IMG/VR virus record: IMGVR_UViG_3300042691_013768
Coordinates: 1 to 23,119 of that record
Length of the DNA stretch: 23,119 nucleotides
Origin: a virus
Reading direction: 5' to 3' (one strand)
In this document: one piece after another, positions 14,391 through 21,079 of the stretch
Position numbering within the stretch: position 1 is the stretch's first letter
Layout of the letters: every line of letters starts with the position of its first letter
Translations under genes and position numbers: made by a program
Notes under the pieces: model-generated
What the model was told of the DNA's origin: nothing
Databases searched by the model: none
Seen by the model: the letters and a program-made list of their open reading frames with translations, nothing else

Positions 14391-16311
14391 AATCTCAATC
14401 TACAAAGACTTCAATGACCTGCAAGGACACGCAATTACTGTGTTGGGCGCACTTGAACGAATTCGGACTGGAAAGTCAAAGGAACTCGTTGAGAAGGCGA
14501 GGGAAGCCAAGACTAAAAAGGAGGCTGACGAACTAAAAAAGAAACTTCCAGCGGTCTGTTTCAGCGGTCTTTTTAACAAACGTAAGGACTCAGAACTCGT
14601 AGAACACTCCGGGTATATCGTACTTGATTTCGATAATGTGACAAATATTGCCCAAAAAAGAAATGAATTAATAGCAATAAGCTATATCAAAGCTGTTTGG
14701 GTGTCGCCGTCTGGCAAGGGATTGAAGGCTTTGGTCGAAATTGAATGGAAAAGCAAGCATAAAGAGCATTTTGATGCCTTAATGAATGATTTCCCGGACA
14801 TTGACAAGACAGGACGGAATGTTTCTCGTTTATGTTTTGAGTCTTACGATCCTCAAATTTACTACAAGGCTGAAGCAGAGGTTTTCTCAAAACTGCCTGT
14901 AAAGAAGGAGGATAAGAGGTTGCCCAAACAGACAACTACCGAGACCATAAACGACGACGATAAGATATTCCAAAATCTTTTGACTTGGATGACGTCCAAG
15001 GGGGACGCATTTAGAGAGGGAGAAAGGAACCACTTCGTTTTCAAACTAGCTGCTAGTTGTTGCAGGTTTGGGATGCTTGAGGAGACGTGCTACAGCATGA
15101 TGATGACCTACGTTGTCCCCGACGCAAGCTTCAGTCAGATGGAATGTCGCCAGGCAATTCGTAGCGCGTACAGGGCCAATATGAACCAATGGAATACCGC
15201 TGAGTTCACCAAGGACCAGTTGGTTAGTAAGGCTAACCGACAGGAGGTTGACATCGTAATCACCGCAGAAGATGCGGCGAATATTGCGGCGAATGACGTA
15301 ATTTATGCGGAGGAAGTCATGGAACAAGCGTCCGACATTTACCTGCATGGATACAGGGCTGCTCAACCACTAGGAGTCCCACTACTTGACAAACACTTCA
15401 AGAGGGTGAAGGGAGACTTGACGATTGTGTCCGGGATAGGAAACTATGGTAAGTCATCGTTCATGAAGTGGGAGATGGTGTTTCGAATCGTGAAGTTTGG
15501 AGAAAAAGTTGCCATTTTCACGCCTGAAGAATTACCAGCAGAGCAGTTCTACCATGACCTTGTGGAGATCTACTTTGGGAAAGACTGTACTCCAAATAAT
15601 CCGAACCGTCCGCCATACGATATGTACATGAAGGTGTACAAGATGATTGGGGAACACATCTTTATGGTTTACCCCAAGAGTGTAAGCCCTACCCCCGAAT
15701 ACGTCAAGGAGGTATTCCTTACTCTCATCGTCAAACACGGAGTGGAGCGAGTTATCATCGACCCGTTCAACCAGATGTCAAACGATTACGCCAAGGGTGG
15801 AGGACGAAGCGACAAGTACCTTGAAACCTTCTTGTCCGACTGCACACGATTTGCTCGGAAGAACAACGTGTACTTCGACATCGTGGTCCACCCGCACAAG
15901 ATGAGGAAGGGTGACGATGGAAACTATCCATGCCCGGAGGTTTTCGACTTAGCAGATGGGGCGATGTGGAACAACAAGGCCGACAACATCCTAATATACC
16001 ATCGTCCGTTCGCTCAGACGGCCCCAGAAAGCCCTATCTGTGAGTTCCATAGTAAGAAGATCCGCCGACAAAAGATCGTGGGTATAAAGGGCTTCTTTGA
16101 GTTCCAGCTACAGAGGAACACTCGGAGGTTCACGTTTGACGGAGTAGACTATCTTCAGCAGGCTATTGACGGGAAGTATGTACAGGCCCAGATTGAGGAA
16201 CCAAAGCCATCGGTCATCAAGCCGAATAGAAGCTGGACGGATTCAAGGGACGCCAAGGAGTGGGACGAAGATGTTCAGCACCCTAACGGGTACAAGGAGG
16301 CTTGGGAATAA
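14374..16311 (+). CDS. Primase-helicase fusion (645 aa)
   Basis: This protein would make primers and unwind DNA at the phage fork. The N-terminal third resembles archaeo-eukaryotic-type primases of the BT4734/VirE-N kind: YIVLDFDN with D85 and D87 as metal ligands, VSPSGKGLKALVEI at 110-123, H132, and TGRNVSRLCF at 146-155. Residues 213-275 look like a primase C-terminal helical domain. The C-terminal half is a RecA-like DnaB-type helicase: Walker A SGIGNYGKSS at 353-362, Walker B VIIDPFNQM at 460-468, HPHK at 506-509, DNILIYHR at 537-544 and a basic KKIRRQK near 561-567 as a likely arginine finger. It overlaps the initiator gene by 17 bases, supporting joint function. Domain calls are by eye. 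Confidence 0.75.
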   Translation: MATNGKISIYKDFNDLQGHAITVLGALERIRTGKSKELVEKAREAKTKKEADELKKKLPAVCFSGLFNKRKDSELVEHSGYIVLDFDNVTNIAQKRNELIAISYIKAVWVSPSGKGLKALVEIEWKSKHKEHFDALMNDFPDIDKTGRNVSRLCFESYDPQIYYKAEAEVFSKLPVKKEDKRLPKQTTTETINDDDKIFQNLLTWMTSKGDAFREGERNHFVFKLAASCCRFGMLEETCYSMMMTYVVPDASFSQMECRQAIRSAYRANMNQWNTAEFTKDQLVSKANRQEVDIVITAEDAANIAANDVIYAEEVMEQASDIYLHGYRAAQPLGVPLLDKHFKRVKGDLTIVSGIGNYGKSSFMKWEMVFRIVKFGEKVAIFTPEELPAEQFYHDLVEIYFGKDCTPNNPNRPPYDMYMKVYKMIGEHIFMVYPKSVSPTPEYVKEVFLTLIVKHGVERVIIDPFNQMSNDYAKGGGRSDKYLETFLSDCTRFARKNNVYFDIVVHPHKMRKGDDGNYPCPEVFDLADGAMWNNKADNILIYHRPFAQTAPESPICEFHSKKIRRQKIVGIKGFFEFQLQRNTRRFTFDGVDYLQQAIDGKYVQAQIEEPKPSVIKPNRSWTDSRDAKEWDEDVQHPNGYKEAWE

Positions 16312-16351
16312 TGGATTAGTACCTATTAGGGTATAAATTAACATTTTTTTC

Positions 16352-16382
16352 TTGCACAAAAGAAACATATATGCTACATTTG
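16352..16382 (+). promoter_or_regulatory. Promoter of the SSB-like gene
   Basis: TTG (16352-16354), 20 bases, TACATTTG (16375-16382): full Bacteroidota match. The transcript would have a leader of about 28 bases, very rich in A and T with AAAAAAA just before the ATG at 16417, the usual start signal in this phylum. Confidence 0.85.
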
Positions 16383-16416
16383 CGAAATATAACCAATTAA
16401 TTAATCAAAAAAATCT

Positions 16417-17049
16417 ATGGGATTAAATCAAGGTGGTTCATCAAACCGTACTTACCTTAGTATTTCTAACGGTAAGATTGCTAAGCGAGTTCCGGAGGGA
16501 ACAGCAGGCTCAATTAAGTGTACCAGTAAAGATGGTACTAAAGTTTTTTACGAAGAGCGTTACGCTTCTCTGTCTGGTTACATCATAGACGTGTTCAAGC
16601 GTGTATCCGAACAGGGTTACGGCGATCAGCTTTGTGTTGTTTTAAAAGATAACAACGAGGAGTATCAAATCCAGATGCCTTGGAGTTCACGCTACTCTTC
16701 AGGTTTCTTTTTGTCAATGCCTAACATCGACGCCGGTAAGGAGATTACTCTAACCCCGTGGTCAAAGGAAATCGACGGAAAGACACGAACAATGTTGTAT
16801 CTACGTCATGGTCAAGAAGACATCAAGTGGGGCTGGACAAAAGACAATCCGGGCAATATGCCTGAGATGAAACAGATCAAGGTAAAGGGACAGGTTGTAT
16901 GGGACGACTCAGAGCGCCAGGAGTTCTTTGAGAAGCACCTCAACGACATCTTCCTTCCGCAGATCAAGGCTGTAAGTTCAGTCAAGAAGTTGGACTCTTA
17001 TGCTGCCCCGGCTAAAGAGGATGACCCAAGCGACGATTTACCATTCTAA
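16417..17049 (+). CDS. Single-stranded DNA-binding-like protein (210 aa)
   Basis: The best evidence is the C-terminus: an acidic tail, AKEDDPSDDLPF, with the final Asp-Asp-x-Pro-Phe seen in bacterial SSB proteins, where it recruits replication partners. The body is beta-rich with many aromatic residues (RYASLSGYIIDVFKRV, QIQMPWSSRYSSGFFLSMPNI, TMLYLRHGQEDIKWGWTKDN), compatible with an OB-fold that stacks on bases. It lies between the primase-helicase and a DnaA-like gene and has its own strong promoter, as expected for a protein needed in large amounts. It does not follow the standard bacterial SSB sequence, so it would belong to a phage-specific group. Confidence 0.65.
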   Translation: MGLNQGGSSNRTYLSISNGKIAKRVPEGTAGSIKCTSKDGTKVFYEERYASLSGYIIDVFKRVSEQGYGDQLCVVLKDNNEEYQIQMPWSSRYSSGFFLSMPNIDAGKEITLTPWSKEIDGKTRTMLYLRHGQEDIKWGWTKDNPGNMPEMKQIKVKGQVVWDDSERQEFFEKHLNDIFLPQIKAVSSVKKLDSYAAPAKEDDPSDDLPF

Positions 17050-17060
17050 TCTTAACCAAG

Positions 17061-17104
17061 AGTCGTGGCGGGGGATAAACAGAGGCAAACCCGCCACGGC
17101 TTTA
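17061..17104 (+). terminator. Long hairpin after the SSB-like gene (terminator or attenuator)
   Basis: AGTCGTGGCGGG (17061-17072) pairs with CCCGCCACGGCTT (17090-17102) through about 12 pairs, including G-U pairs, around a 17-base loop. Only TTT follows, so as an intrinsic terminator it is weak. It may reduce transcription into the DnaA-like gene or protect the 3' end of the SSB message. Confidence 0.45.
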
Positions 17105-17115
17105 AACAAACGAAC

Positions 17116-17601
17116 ATGAGATACACATTCAAAGACCTAGTAGAAATAGTTCCGTCACAGCGACGGAAAGAATTTACAAAAATTTACGAATACCTCCACA
17201 AAATGGAAGACCCACAAGAGAACACAATTCTTGAAAAGGTTAGCAGACATTTTGAGGTTCCGGTTGCAGACATCAAGAGTAGCAAAAGATTTGCAGACAT
17301 TGTGTTGGCAAGACAGGTTTATATGACAGCAGTAAAGGTATGTTCAACAAAAAGCCTTGCTGAGGTTGCTAGAACCGTGAACAAGGATCACGCAACAGTG
17401 TGTCACGCACTTAAAACGGTTAAGGGTGACTATTCATTTAATGCTGTACGCAGGAATAAAATACGCCATTTCATTGCCGACCTAGACCAAGCCAAACAAG
17501 AACTTTTATTAGACTTTTTCAATGAACGGAATCCCGATATACTTGCCGCCTACACCGTCAGACCAGAGCGAGTTACAGCACCTTCGGAGTCTGAGGCATA
17601 A
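17116..17601 (+). CDS. Solo DnaA DNA-binding domain protein (161 aa)
   Basis: The core IKSSKRFADIVLARQVYMTAVKVC followed by KSLAEVARTVNKDHATVCHALKTVKGD matches the C-terminal DNA-binding domain of DnaA: a helix with a conserved arginine, then SL-x-x-(I/V)-(A/G) and the signature DHATVCHA (usual form DHTTVLHA). No AAA+ ATPase part is present, so it is not a full initiator. It could bind DnaA boxes as a competitor or as a phage regulator. I chose the ATG at 17116, with an A-rich leader. A GTG at 17065 would lie inside the hairpin and add 17 residues of poor quality. The last 80 bases overlap the next gene in another frame. Confidence 0.7.
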   Translation: MRYTFKDLVEIVPSQRRKEFTKIYEYLHKMEDPQENTILEKVSRHFEVPVADIKSSKRFADIVLARQVYMTAVKVCSTKSLAEVARTVNKDHATVCHALKTVKGDYSFNAVRRNKIRHFIADLDQAKQELLLDFFNERNPDILAAYTVRPERVTAPSESEA

Positions 17602-17782
17602 GCTCCTCATAGACGACATGGAATACCCAAAGACGGGTGTTCATAAGCCGAAGAGAAAATATGCTCGTGATCAGTCTCTTATGAAGTTAATCAACGTAAG
17701 ATTGTACGAACTTACAGGGAATGATATGTACCTTTGGATAAGCGGACACTTTAACGAACTTAAAAAAATAGAAAATGGGTAG
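17522..17782 (+). CDS. Small basic protein, unknown (86 aa)
   Basis: A charged helical protein with SELQHLRSLRHKLLIDD, KPKRKYARDQSLMKLINVRLYELTG and a final FNELKKIENG. No family recognised. From the first ATG it overlaps the DnaA-like gene by 80 bases. The ATG at 17618 (MEYPKTGVHK) would remove the overlap, and the region between the two starts still looks like a normal helix, so I keep the longer form with reservation. Its end overlaps the next gene by eight bases. Confidence 0.5.
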   Translation: MNGIPIYLPPTPSDQSELQHLRSLRHKLLIDDMEYPKTGVHKPKRKYARDQSLMKLINVRLYELTGNDMYLWISGHFNELKKIENG

Positions 17783-18062
17783 AGTAGAAATAAAAGACGC
17801 AAAGCGCACAATAGACGGAAAAAAAGTCAACGCATACCGCGTGAGAACCGTTGGAGAGAACAACGAGATACTTCAGGTCTCTGAGGTTCTCAACACGCCT
17901 GAAGCGGTTAAAAGACACATAAAGGCGATGGCTCTTGCCTGGAACAGCTATGGTGAAATAGAGGTTTTAGACTGCACCTACCGTGGCAAGTTTGATGGAA
18001 AGGTTATCGACCTTGAGGAGTACGACAAGTTAAAATTTGAACTTGTAAATGAAAACCATTGA
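17775..18062 (+). CDS. Small protein, possibly DUF1508/YegP-like (95 aa)
   Basis: Mixed alpha/beta. The segment VNAYRVRTVGENNEILQVSEVLNTPEAVKRHIKAMAL resembles the DUF1508 (YegP) pattern, in which a strand, a (G/N)-E-I-(I/L)-x-x-S-E turn, and a helix starting after the residue that precedes A-x-x-x-I-x-x-(V/M) are conserved. The match is loose. The rest, EIEVLDCTYRGKFDGKVIDLEEYDKLKFEL, is acidic and beta-like. It is part of a chain of overlapping small genes, eight bases into the previous gene's end and 14 bases over the next gene's start. Function unknown. Confidence 0.6.
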   Translation: MGRVEIKDAKRTIDGKKVNAYRVRTVGENNEILQVSEVLNTPEAVKRHIKAMALAWNSYGEIEVLDCTYRGKFDGKVIDLEEYDKLKFELVNENH

Positions 18063-18195
18063 GTCGCTCATATACGAGGCTTATTACTGGAAGTCTAAAG
18101 GAGTAGAAAATATTTCCTATATTTGCGTCCCGGCTACCCTCGTAATTATGAAAGGAGACCACATCAAAAAATCACAATTTATATTTTGGAACTAA
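18049..18195 (+). CDS. Very small protein, unknown (48 aa)
   Basis: Starts MKTIESLIYEAYYWKSKGVE and ends KKSQFIFWN. Its ATG is 14 bases inside the end of the 95-aa gene, typical of the compact coding here. It has no membrane segment or known motif. A promoter-like TATATTTG lies inside it (18118-18125), so the frame could also be fortuitous. Confidence 0.4.
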   Translation: MKTIESLIYEAYYWKSKGVENISYICVPATLVIMKGDHIKKSQFIFWN

Positions 18196-18215
18196 AGAAA
18201 TCATTCCCAGTCTAT

Positions 18216-18425
18216 ATGTTGGAATTACCCAACATTACACTCACAGCATTTTTGATTGCGTTTGTGATAGGATTTGTACTCTCGTTGGTACAGAAGAACT
18301 ATGCAAGTGCCTTTGCTTGTCTTCTCACCGTTGGAACAATAGTCCCGATCAAGTATTTGGTTTGGAAGAGACAGCCAACGACCGAGAATAAAAAGCGTAA
18401 AGTCATCGTAATCAAAAGAAAATGA
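18216..18425 (+). CDS. Small membrane protein, two segments (69 aa)
   Basis: Two hydrophobic stretches are clear: ITLTAFLIAFVIGFVLSLV and YASAFACLLTVGTIVPIKYLV, followed by a very basic tail (KRQPTTENKKRKVIVIKRK) that should stay in the cytoplasm. I chose the ATG at 18216; a longer version from a TTG near 18123 would add about 30 residues that overlap the preceding gene. Two short membrane helices and a basic tail fit holin-like proteins, but many small phage membrane proteins look like this, so the role is open. It is followed directly by the structured region at 18426-18534. Confidence 0.6.
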   Translation: MLELPNITLTAFLIAFVIGFVLSLVQKNYASAFACLLTVGTIVPIKYLVWKRQPTTENKKRKVIVIKRK

Positions 18426-18426
18426 G

Positions 18427-18500
18427 CAAACTGAAAAGTTTGTCGATACATTTGCTGAGGTGCGCTCGTGTAGCGCAAGTTCAGTTTGTTTTATTCATTT
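18427..18500 (+). other. Structured intergenic RNA region with alternative pairings
   Basis: CAAACT (18427-18432) can form a hairpin with AGTTTG (18437-18442) around GAAA, or, extended to CAAACTGAA, a nine-pair long-range stem with TTCAGTTTG (18480-18488). The second option competes with a local hairpin, CTGA (18455-18458) with TCAG (18481-18484) and TGCGCT (18461-18466) with AGCGCA (18472-18477), followed by TTTGTTTTATT. Mutually exclusive folds next to a T-rich run suggest an attenuator or a processed 3' RNA. Confidence 0.45.
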
Positions 18501-18508
18501 CGTTGTGT

Positions 18509-18540
18509 AAACCGCCTCTAAAAAGGGGCGGTTTCTGTTT
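18509..18540 (+). terminator. Intrinsic terminator before the metallophosphoesterase gene
   Basis: AAACCGCCTC (18509-18518) pairs with GGGGCGGTTT (18525-18534), ten pairs including one U-G, around a six-base TAAAAA loop. The following TTTCTGTTT is a moderate T run. Confidence 0.7.
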
Positions 18541-18551
18541 GGGATAGTGAT

Positions 18552-18559
18552 TATATTTG
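18552..18559 (+). promoter_or_regulatory. Possible promoter (-7 box only) of the phosphoesterase gene
   Basis: TATATTTG matches the -7 box and sits right after a terminator and 15 bases before the ATG at 18575, where a promoter is expected. There is no TTG at the right distance upstream. Confidence 0.4.
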
Positions 18560-18574
18560 TAACATATCAACCAA

Positions 18575-19597
18575 ATGAAAAATAGCGTACAAAACTATCG
18601 TAACGTCTTAAACGACACGAGAGACATTAGCCAAAACAAGAAGTTAGAAGAAGAGTGGCACAAGATTACTACAGGAGCCACGCTAGAATCTTTCAAACGA
18701 TCCTTCTTGGCCTGGAAAAGAAAAAACACTACAGAAGAGCCTGTAAAGAAGGCTAAATTAAAGCCTACAGCCATCTTAAACGCATTCGAGGATATCATTA
18801 ATGAGCTGATGCCCGAAAGTAATCCACTTGGTTTACCAGACTCAAAGGAAAACAAGTACAGCCCGTATAAATTTCCAACTAACCATAATGATATCTTATT
18901 TCTCACCGACATTCACGTACCATATCACAACATCCCGGCACTCACAGCCGCGCTCAAGTATGGTCTTGAAAACGACATCAACACGATCTACATCAACGGC
19001 GACCTCATCGACTTCTACGCAATCAGCCGTTTCCAAAAAGACCCGCGCAAGAGAGACCTCGCCACAGAGATCTATATGGCAAGAGACTTCCTCTACACCC
19101 TGCGAAAGTTGTTCCCTACACAGGCAATATACTTCAAGGCAGGAAACCACGACATCCGATGGGACCACTACCTGATCAACAACGCCTCAGACCTTGTGGG
19201 GATTGAAGAGTTTTCCTTGCAGTCTATCCTTCACCTGGAAAAACTCAACATCACGTTCATCCCAGACAAGCAGTTAGTTAAAATGGGGAAGTTAGTGGCC
19301 CTCCACGGACACGAGTTTGGGTCAAGTATGTTCAGCCCGGTAAACATTGCCCGTGGACTTTATCTAAGGGCAAAGGACAACGCAATCTGCGGACACCACC
19401 ACCAGACCTCGGAGCATACCGAGCCAAACATTAACGGACGGGTGACGACCTGCTGGTCGGTGGCTTGCCTTTGTGAACTGCACCCAGACTATATGCCGAT
19501 CAACAAGTTTACCCATGGCTTCGCTCACGTCAAAGTGTTTGATAATGAAGACTTTGAGGTGACAAACTACCGCATTGTAGACGGCAAGATTAAGTAA
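18575..19597 (+). CDS. Calcineurin-like metallophosphoesterase (340 aa)
   Basis: All motifs of the two-metal phosphoesterase family appear in order: FLTDIH with D112 and H114, NGDLID with G142, D143 and D146, GNHD at 190-193, HGHE with H244 and H246, and GHHH at 273-276. It should hydrolyse a phosphodiester or phosphomonoester; the substrate (nucleic acid, cyclic nucleotide or protein) cannot be read from sequence. The first 100 residues are an extra basic, helical region (FKRSFLAWKRKN, KKAKLKPTAI) not found in minimal members and could bind DNA or a partner. Phages use such enzymes in DNA processing or against host nucleotide signals; both are inference. A terminator precedes it and a GTAACA inverted repeat follows it. 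Confidence 0.85.
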   Translation: MKNSVQNYRNVLNDTRDISQNKKLEEEWHKITTGATLESFKRSFLAWKRKNTTEEPVKKAKLKPTAILNAFEDIINELMPESNPLGLPDSKENKYSPYKFPTNHNDILFLTDIHVPYHNIPALTAALKYGLENDINTIYINGDLIDFYAISRFQKDPRKRDLATEIYMARDFLYTLRKLFPTQAIYFKAGNHDIRWDHYLINNASDLVGIEEFSLQSILHLEKLNITFIPDKQLVKMGKLVALHGHEFGSSMFSPVNIARGLYLRAKDNAICGHHHQTSEHTEPNINGRVTTCWSVACLCELHPDYMPINKFTHGFAHVKVFDNEDFEVTNYRIVDGKIK

Positions 19598-19602
19598 CTC
19601 TC

Positions 19603-19630
19603 GTAACATTTTTATGCACGTTTTTGTTAC
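19603..19630. repeat. GTAACA inverted repeat, copy A
   Basis: GTAACA (19603-19608) and TGTTAC (19625-19630) face each other over a T-rich centre. The same half-site recurs at 21295-21321 and, with one change, at 21261-21286. Operator or mRNA hairpin are both possible. Confidence 0.45.
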
Positions 19631-19632
19631 AG

Positions 19633-19674
19633 AGGATGTGCGTTTTTTTCTGTATTTTGCATAACAGGATGTGC
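19633..19674 (+). repeat. Direct repeat AGGATGTGC upstream of the metallopeptidase gene
   Basis: AGGATGTGC occurs at 19633-19641 and 19666-19674, the second copy ending one base before the ATG at 19676. The copies are 33 bases apart, about three turns of DNA, so one protein could bind both on the same face. Confidence 0.45.
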
Positions 19675-19675
19675 A

Positions 19676-19918
19676 ATGGAGAACCCAAGAATTAAATACA
19701 GAAAGCTGGGCAGGGAAAAGGCACGGGGCCTTTACCATGAGGACGGTCTTATTGAGATCGACCCACGCCTTCCTGCCAAAGAACATCTGGAGGTTGCCAT
19801 TCACGAGTATTTACACCACGAATTCAAGCACTGGGAGGAGAGTCATGTTGAAGAGTATGGGAGAAAAATATCGGAATTCCTGTGGGAGCTTGGATATAGA
19901 CGAGTAAATTTGGACTAG
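19676..19918 (+). CDS. Mini zinc metallopeptidase-like protein (80 aa)
   Basis: The active-site motif HEYLH (H43, E44, H47) sits in a helix as AIHEYLHHEFKHW, matching HExxH of zinc peptidases such as the SprT and ImmA/IrrE groups. A third ligand may be H57 or one of E59-E60. The N-terminal half (KYRKLGREKARGLYHEDGLIEIDPRL) gives short beta strands as in ImmA-like proteins. It is very short, only the catalytic core. In phages such proteins may cut repressors or host factors, but no target is visible. The next gene begins one base after the stop. Confidence 0.6.
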   Translation: MENPRIKYRKLGREKARGLYHEDGLIEIDPRLPAKEHLEVAIHEYLHHEFKHWEESHVEEYGRKISEFLWELGYRRVNLD

Positions 19919-19919
19919 T

Positions 19920-20171
19920 ATGAGAATCATGCTTCCCATAGTGATTGACAACGAAGAAAAACGAACGGCGGATCTCGTTGGGGCAACACCCGAGAAGTTT
20001 GAGTGCGAGCCAGCCGTTTTTTATAGCATTGACAACGTCCGGCCATACATGAACTATAAGAATCTATGCATAGTAAGCTCCGGGGGTGACGATTTTATCG
20101 TTGGACTGTCGATGGAACAGGTCGATGAGATGATCATTGAGGAGACGGGATTCACATTTAGCGCAAATTAA
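19920..20171 (+). CDS. Small protein, unknown (83 aa)
   Basis: Acidic alpha/beta protein. VFYSIDNVRPYMNYKNLCIVSSGGDDFIVGLSMEQVDEMI reads as three strands and a helix and faintly resembles FlbD-like small proteins (strand, turn, V-x-x-S-x-E-x-V-x-x-x-I). I would not assign a function from this. It follows the metallopeptidase gene with a one-base gap and is followed by a new promoter at 20183-20212. Confidence 0.55.
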   Translation: MRIMLPIVIDNEEKRTADLVGATPEKFECEPAVFYSIDNVRPYMNYKNLCIVSSGGDDFIVGLSMEQVDEMIIEETGFTFSAN

Positions 20172-20182
20172 TGTTAATTTTC

Positions 20183-20212
20183 TTGCAATTTGACTTGCGT
20201 GTTGTATATTCG
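20183..20212 (+). promoter_or_regulatory. Promoter of the 20228 gene cluster
   Basis: TTG (20183-20185), 19 bases, TATATTCG (20205-20212), one base away from the -7 consensus. The leader to the ATG at 20228 is short and A-rich (CACAAATAAAACGAA). Confidence 0.7.
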
Positions 20213-20227
20213 CACAAATAAAACGAA

Positions 20228-20707
20228 ATGACTGAACAGGAAAGAAAAAGACGGTTGGTAGTAACCGCACTAGCAGCACAGCAGATTTACGCGCAGTGCC
20301 ATGACGAATGTGTTGAGTTAAAGTTCTTTAGGCAGGACCTCAAGATGCACTCTAAAAACCTTGTGGCCAAGTTAGAGCGTGAACTGATGCCGATATACGG
20401 CGTTTTGGGGAGCGTACAGGGCGGTGAGGCGTATCTAAACGCCGTTGAGATCATGGAGATTACACTACAAAACCTTGCAACCCTTCCCGTGGAGTATTGG
20501 GTGCTGATAAGCAAGGGAATTGACGACATAAAACAACAAATAGATGAAAAGAACCAAGCAAGCGCTGATGGAGTATCTAGCGGAGCAGCTGAGGATAGCT
20601 CATCCAACCAAGAAGATGGAGGTCATGCAGGTGATAATGAAGAACCTTCCGACGTTGAGGAAAATGAGACAGCAGGAAATCCAACAGTTACTGAGCCAGT
20701 GCAATGA
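20228..20707 (+). CDS. Unknown protein with acidic disordered tail (159 aa)
   Basis: Residues 1-105 are helical and moderately hydrophobic (RLVVTALAAQQIYAQCHDECVELKFF, LNAVEIMEITLQNLATLPVEYWVLI). Residues 106-159 are almost only D, E, S, G, N, A and T and look disordered. The tail coincides with a second frame that could encode a compact helical protein, so the tail may be a by-product of dual coding. The stop overlaps the next gene start as ATGA, which supports this frame being translated to the end. No family recognised. Confidence 0.6.
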   Translation: MTEQERKRRLVVTALAAQQIYAQCHDECVELKFFRQDLKMHSKNLVAKLERELMPIYGVLGSVQGGEAYLNAVEIMEITLQNLATLPVEYWVLISKGIDDIKQQIDEKNQASADGVSSGAAEDSSSNQEDGGHAGDNEEPSDVEENETAGNPTVTEPVQ

Positions 20708-20753
20708 TGACCTTTGCTCCACACCCAATTCCGGTAACAACCCCACTCGGTGA
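20544..20753 (+). CDS. Possible overprinted small helical protein (69 aa)
   Basis: In a different frame over the tail of the 159-aa gene, this ATG has an A-rich leader (AACAACAAATAG) and encodes LMEYLAEQLRIAHPTKKMEVMQVIMKNLPTLRKMRQQEIQQLLSQC, a convincing set of amphipathic helices rich in Lys, Arg, Met and Gln. The last 16 residues look poor and overlap the start of the 64-aa gene. It may be real and overprinted, or the old end of a shifted gene. I give it as a candidate. Confidence 0.35.
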   Translation: MKRTKQALMEYLAEQLRIAHPTKKMEVMQVIMKNLPTLRKMRQQEIQQLLSQCNDDLCSTPNSGNNPTR

Positions 20754-20898
20754 CGGATATATTTTATATATAACTCCCGGGGGGATGTATGAAAACGACG
20801 AAATAACGGTCGTTCTTCTCGACGGTGGTCATATCAGGCACTTTGAAAGCGATCAGGTAAAGATTTGGGTAAACTCAACATACGGAATACATGAATAA
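20704..20898 (+). CDS. Small beta-rich phage protein, unknown (64 aa)
   Basis: PLGDGYILYITPGGMYENDEITVVLLDGGHIRHFESDQVKIWVNSTYGI is a run of beta strands of the kind I recall in small conserved phage proteins of unknown function. The start ATG overlaps the preceding stop (ATGA) and the end overlaps the next start by eight bases, so translation is probably coupled. Confidence 0.65.
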   Translation: MMTFAPHPIPVTTPLGDGYILYITPGGMYENDEITVVLLDGGHIRHFESDQVKIWVNSTYGIHE

Positions 20899-21079
20899 CT
20901 ACGTAATAACGGTCTGGGACGGGGACAAGCTAGTCCACAACGCCAAGGCCAAGGCAAAGAGTCCGCAGATGGCCAAAACCAAGGCCCTGAACGACTGCTT
21001 CAAGCTTGATAAACTAATGGGTAAACAACAAAACTGGTTAAGCTACCGATGGGACATACAGGAAACGATAAGCCGATAA
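20891..21079 (+). CDS. Small protein, unknown (62 aa)
   Basis: MNNYVITVWDGDKLVHNAKAKAKSPQMAKTKALNDCFKLDKLMGKQQ has a strand-turn-strand-helix look and many lysines. It overlaps its neighbours on both sides (eight and 31 bases). No family recognised. Confidence 0.6.
   Translation: MNNYVITVWDGDKLVHNAKAKAKSPQMAKTKALNDCFKLDKLMGKQQNWLSYRWDIQETISR

Noticed and set aside
18118-18125. Promoter-like TATATTTG inside the 48-aa gene
   Set aside because: No TTG lies 17-23 bases upstream, and A/T-rich DNA produces this box by chance.
18422-18547. A 41-codon frame (MSKLKSLSIHLLRCARV...) starting in ATGA overlap with the previous stop
   Set aside because: It runs through a nested hairpin region and a complete intrinsic terminator (its KPPLKRGGF part is encoded by the terminator stem), so RNA structure explains the sequence better than a protein.
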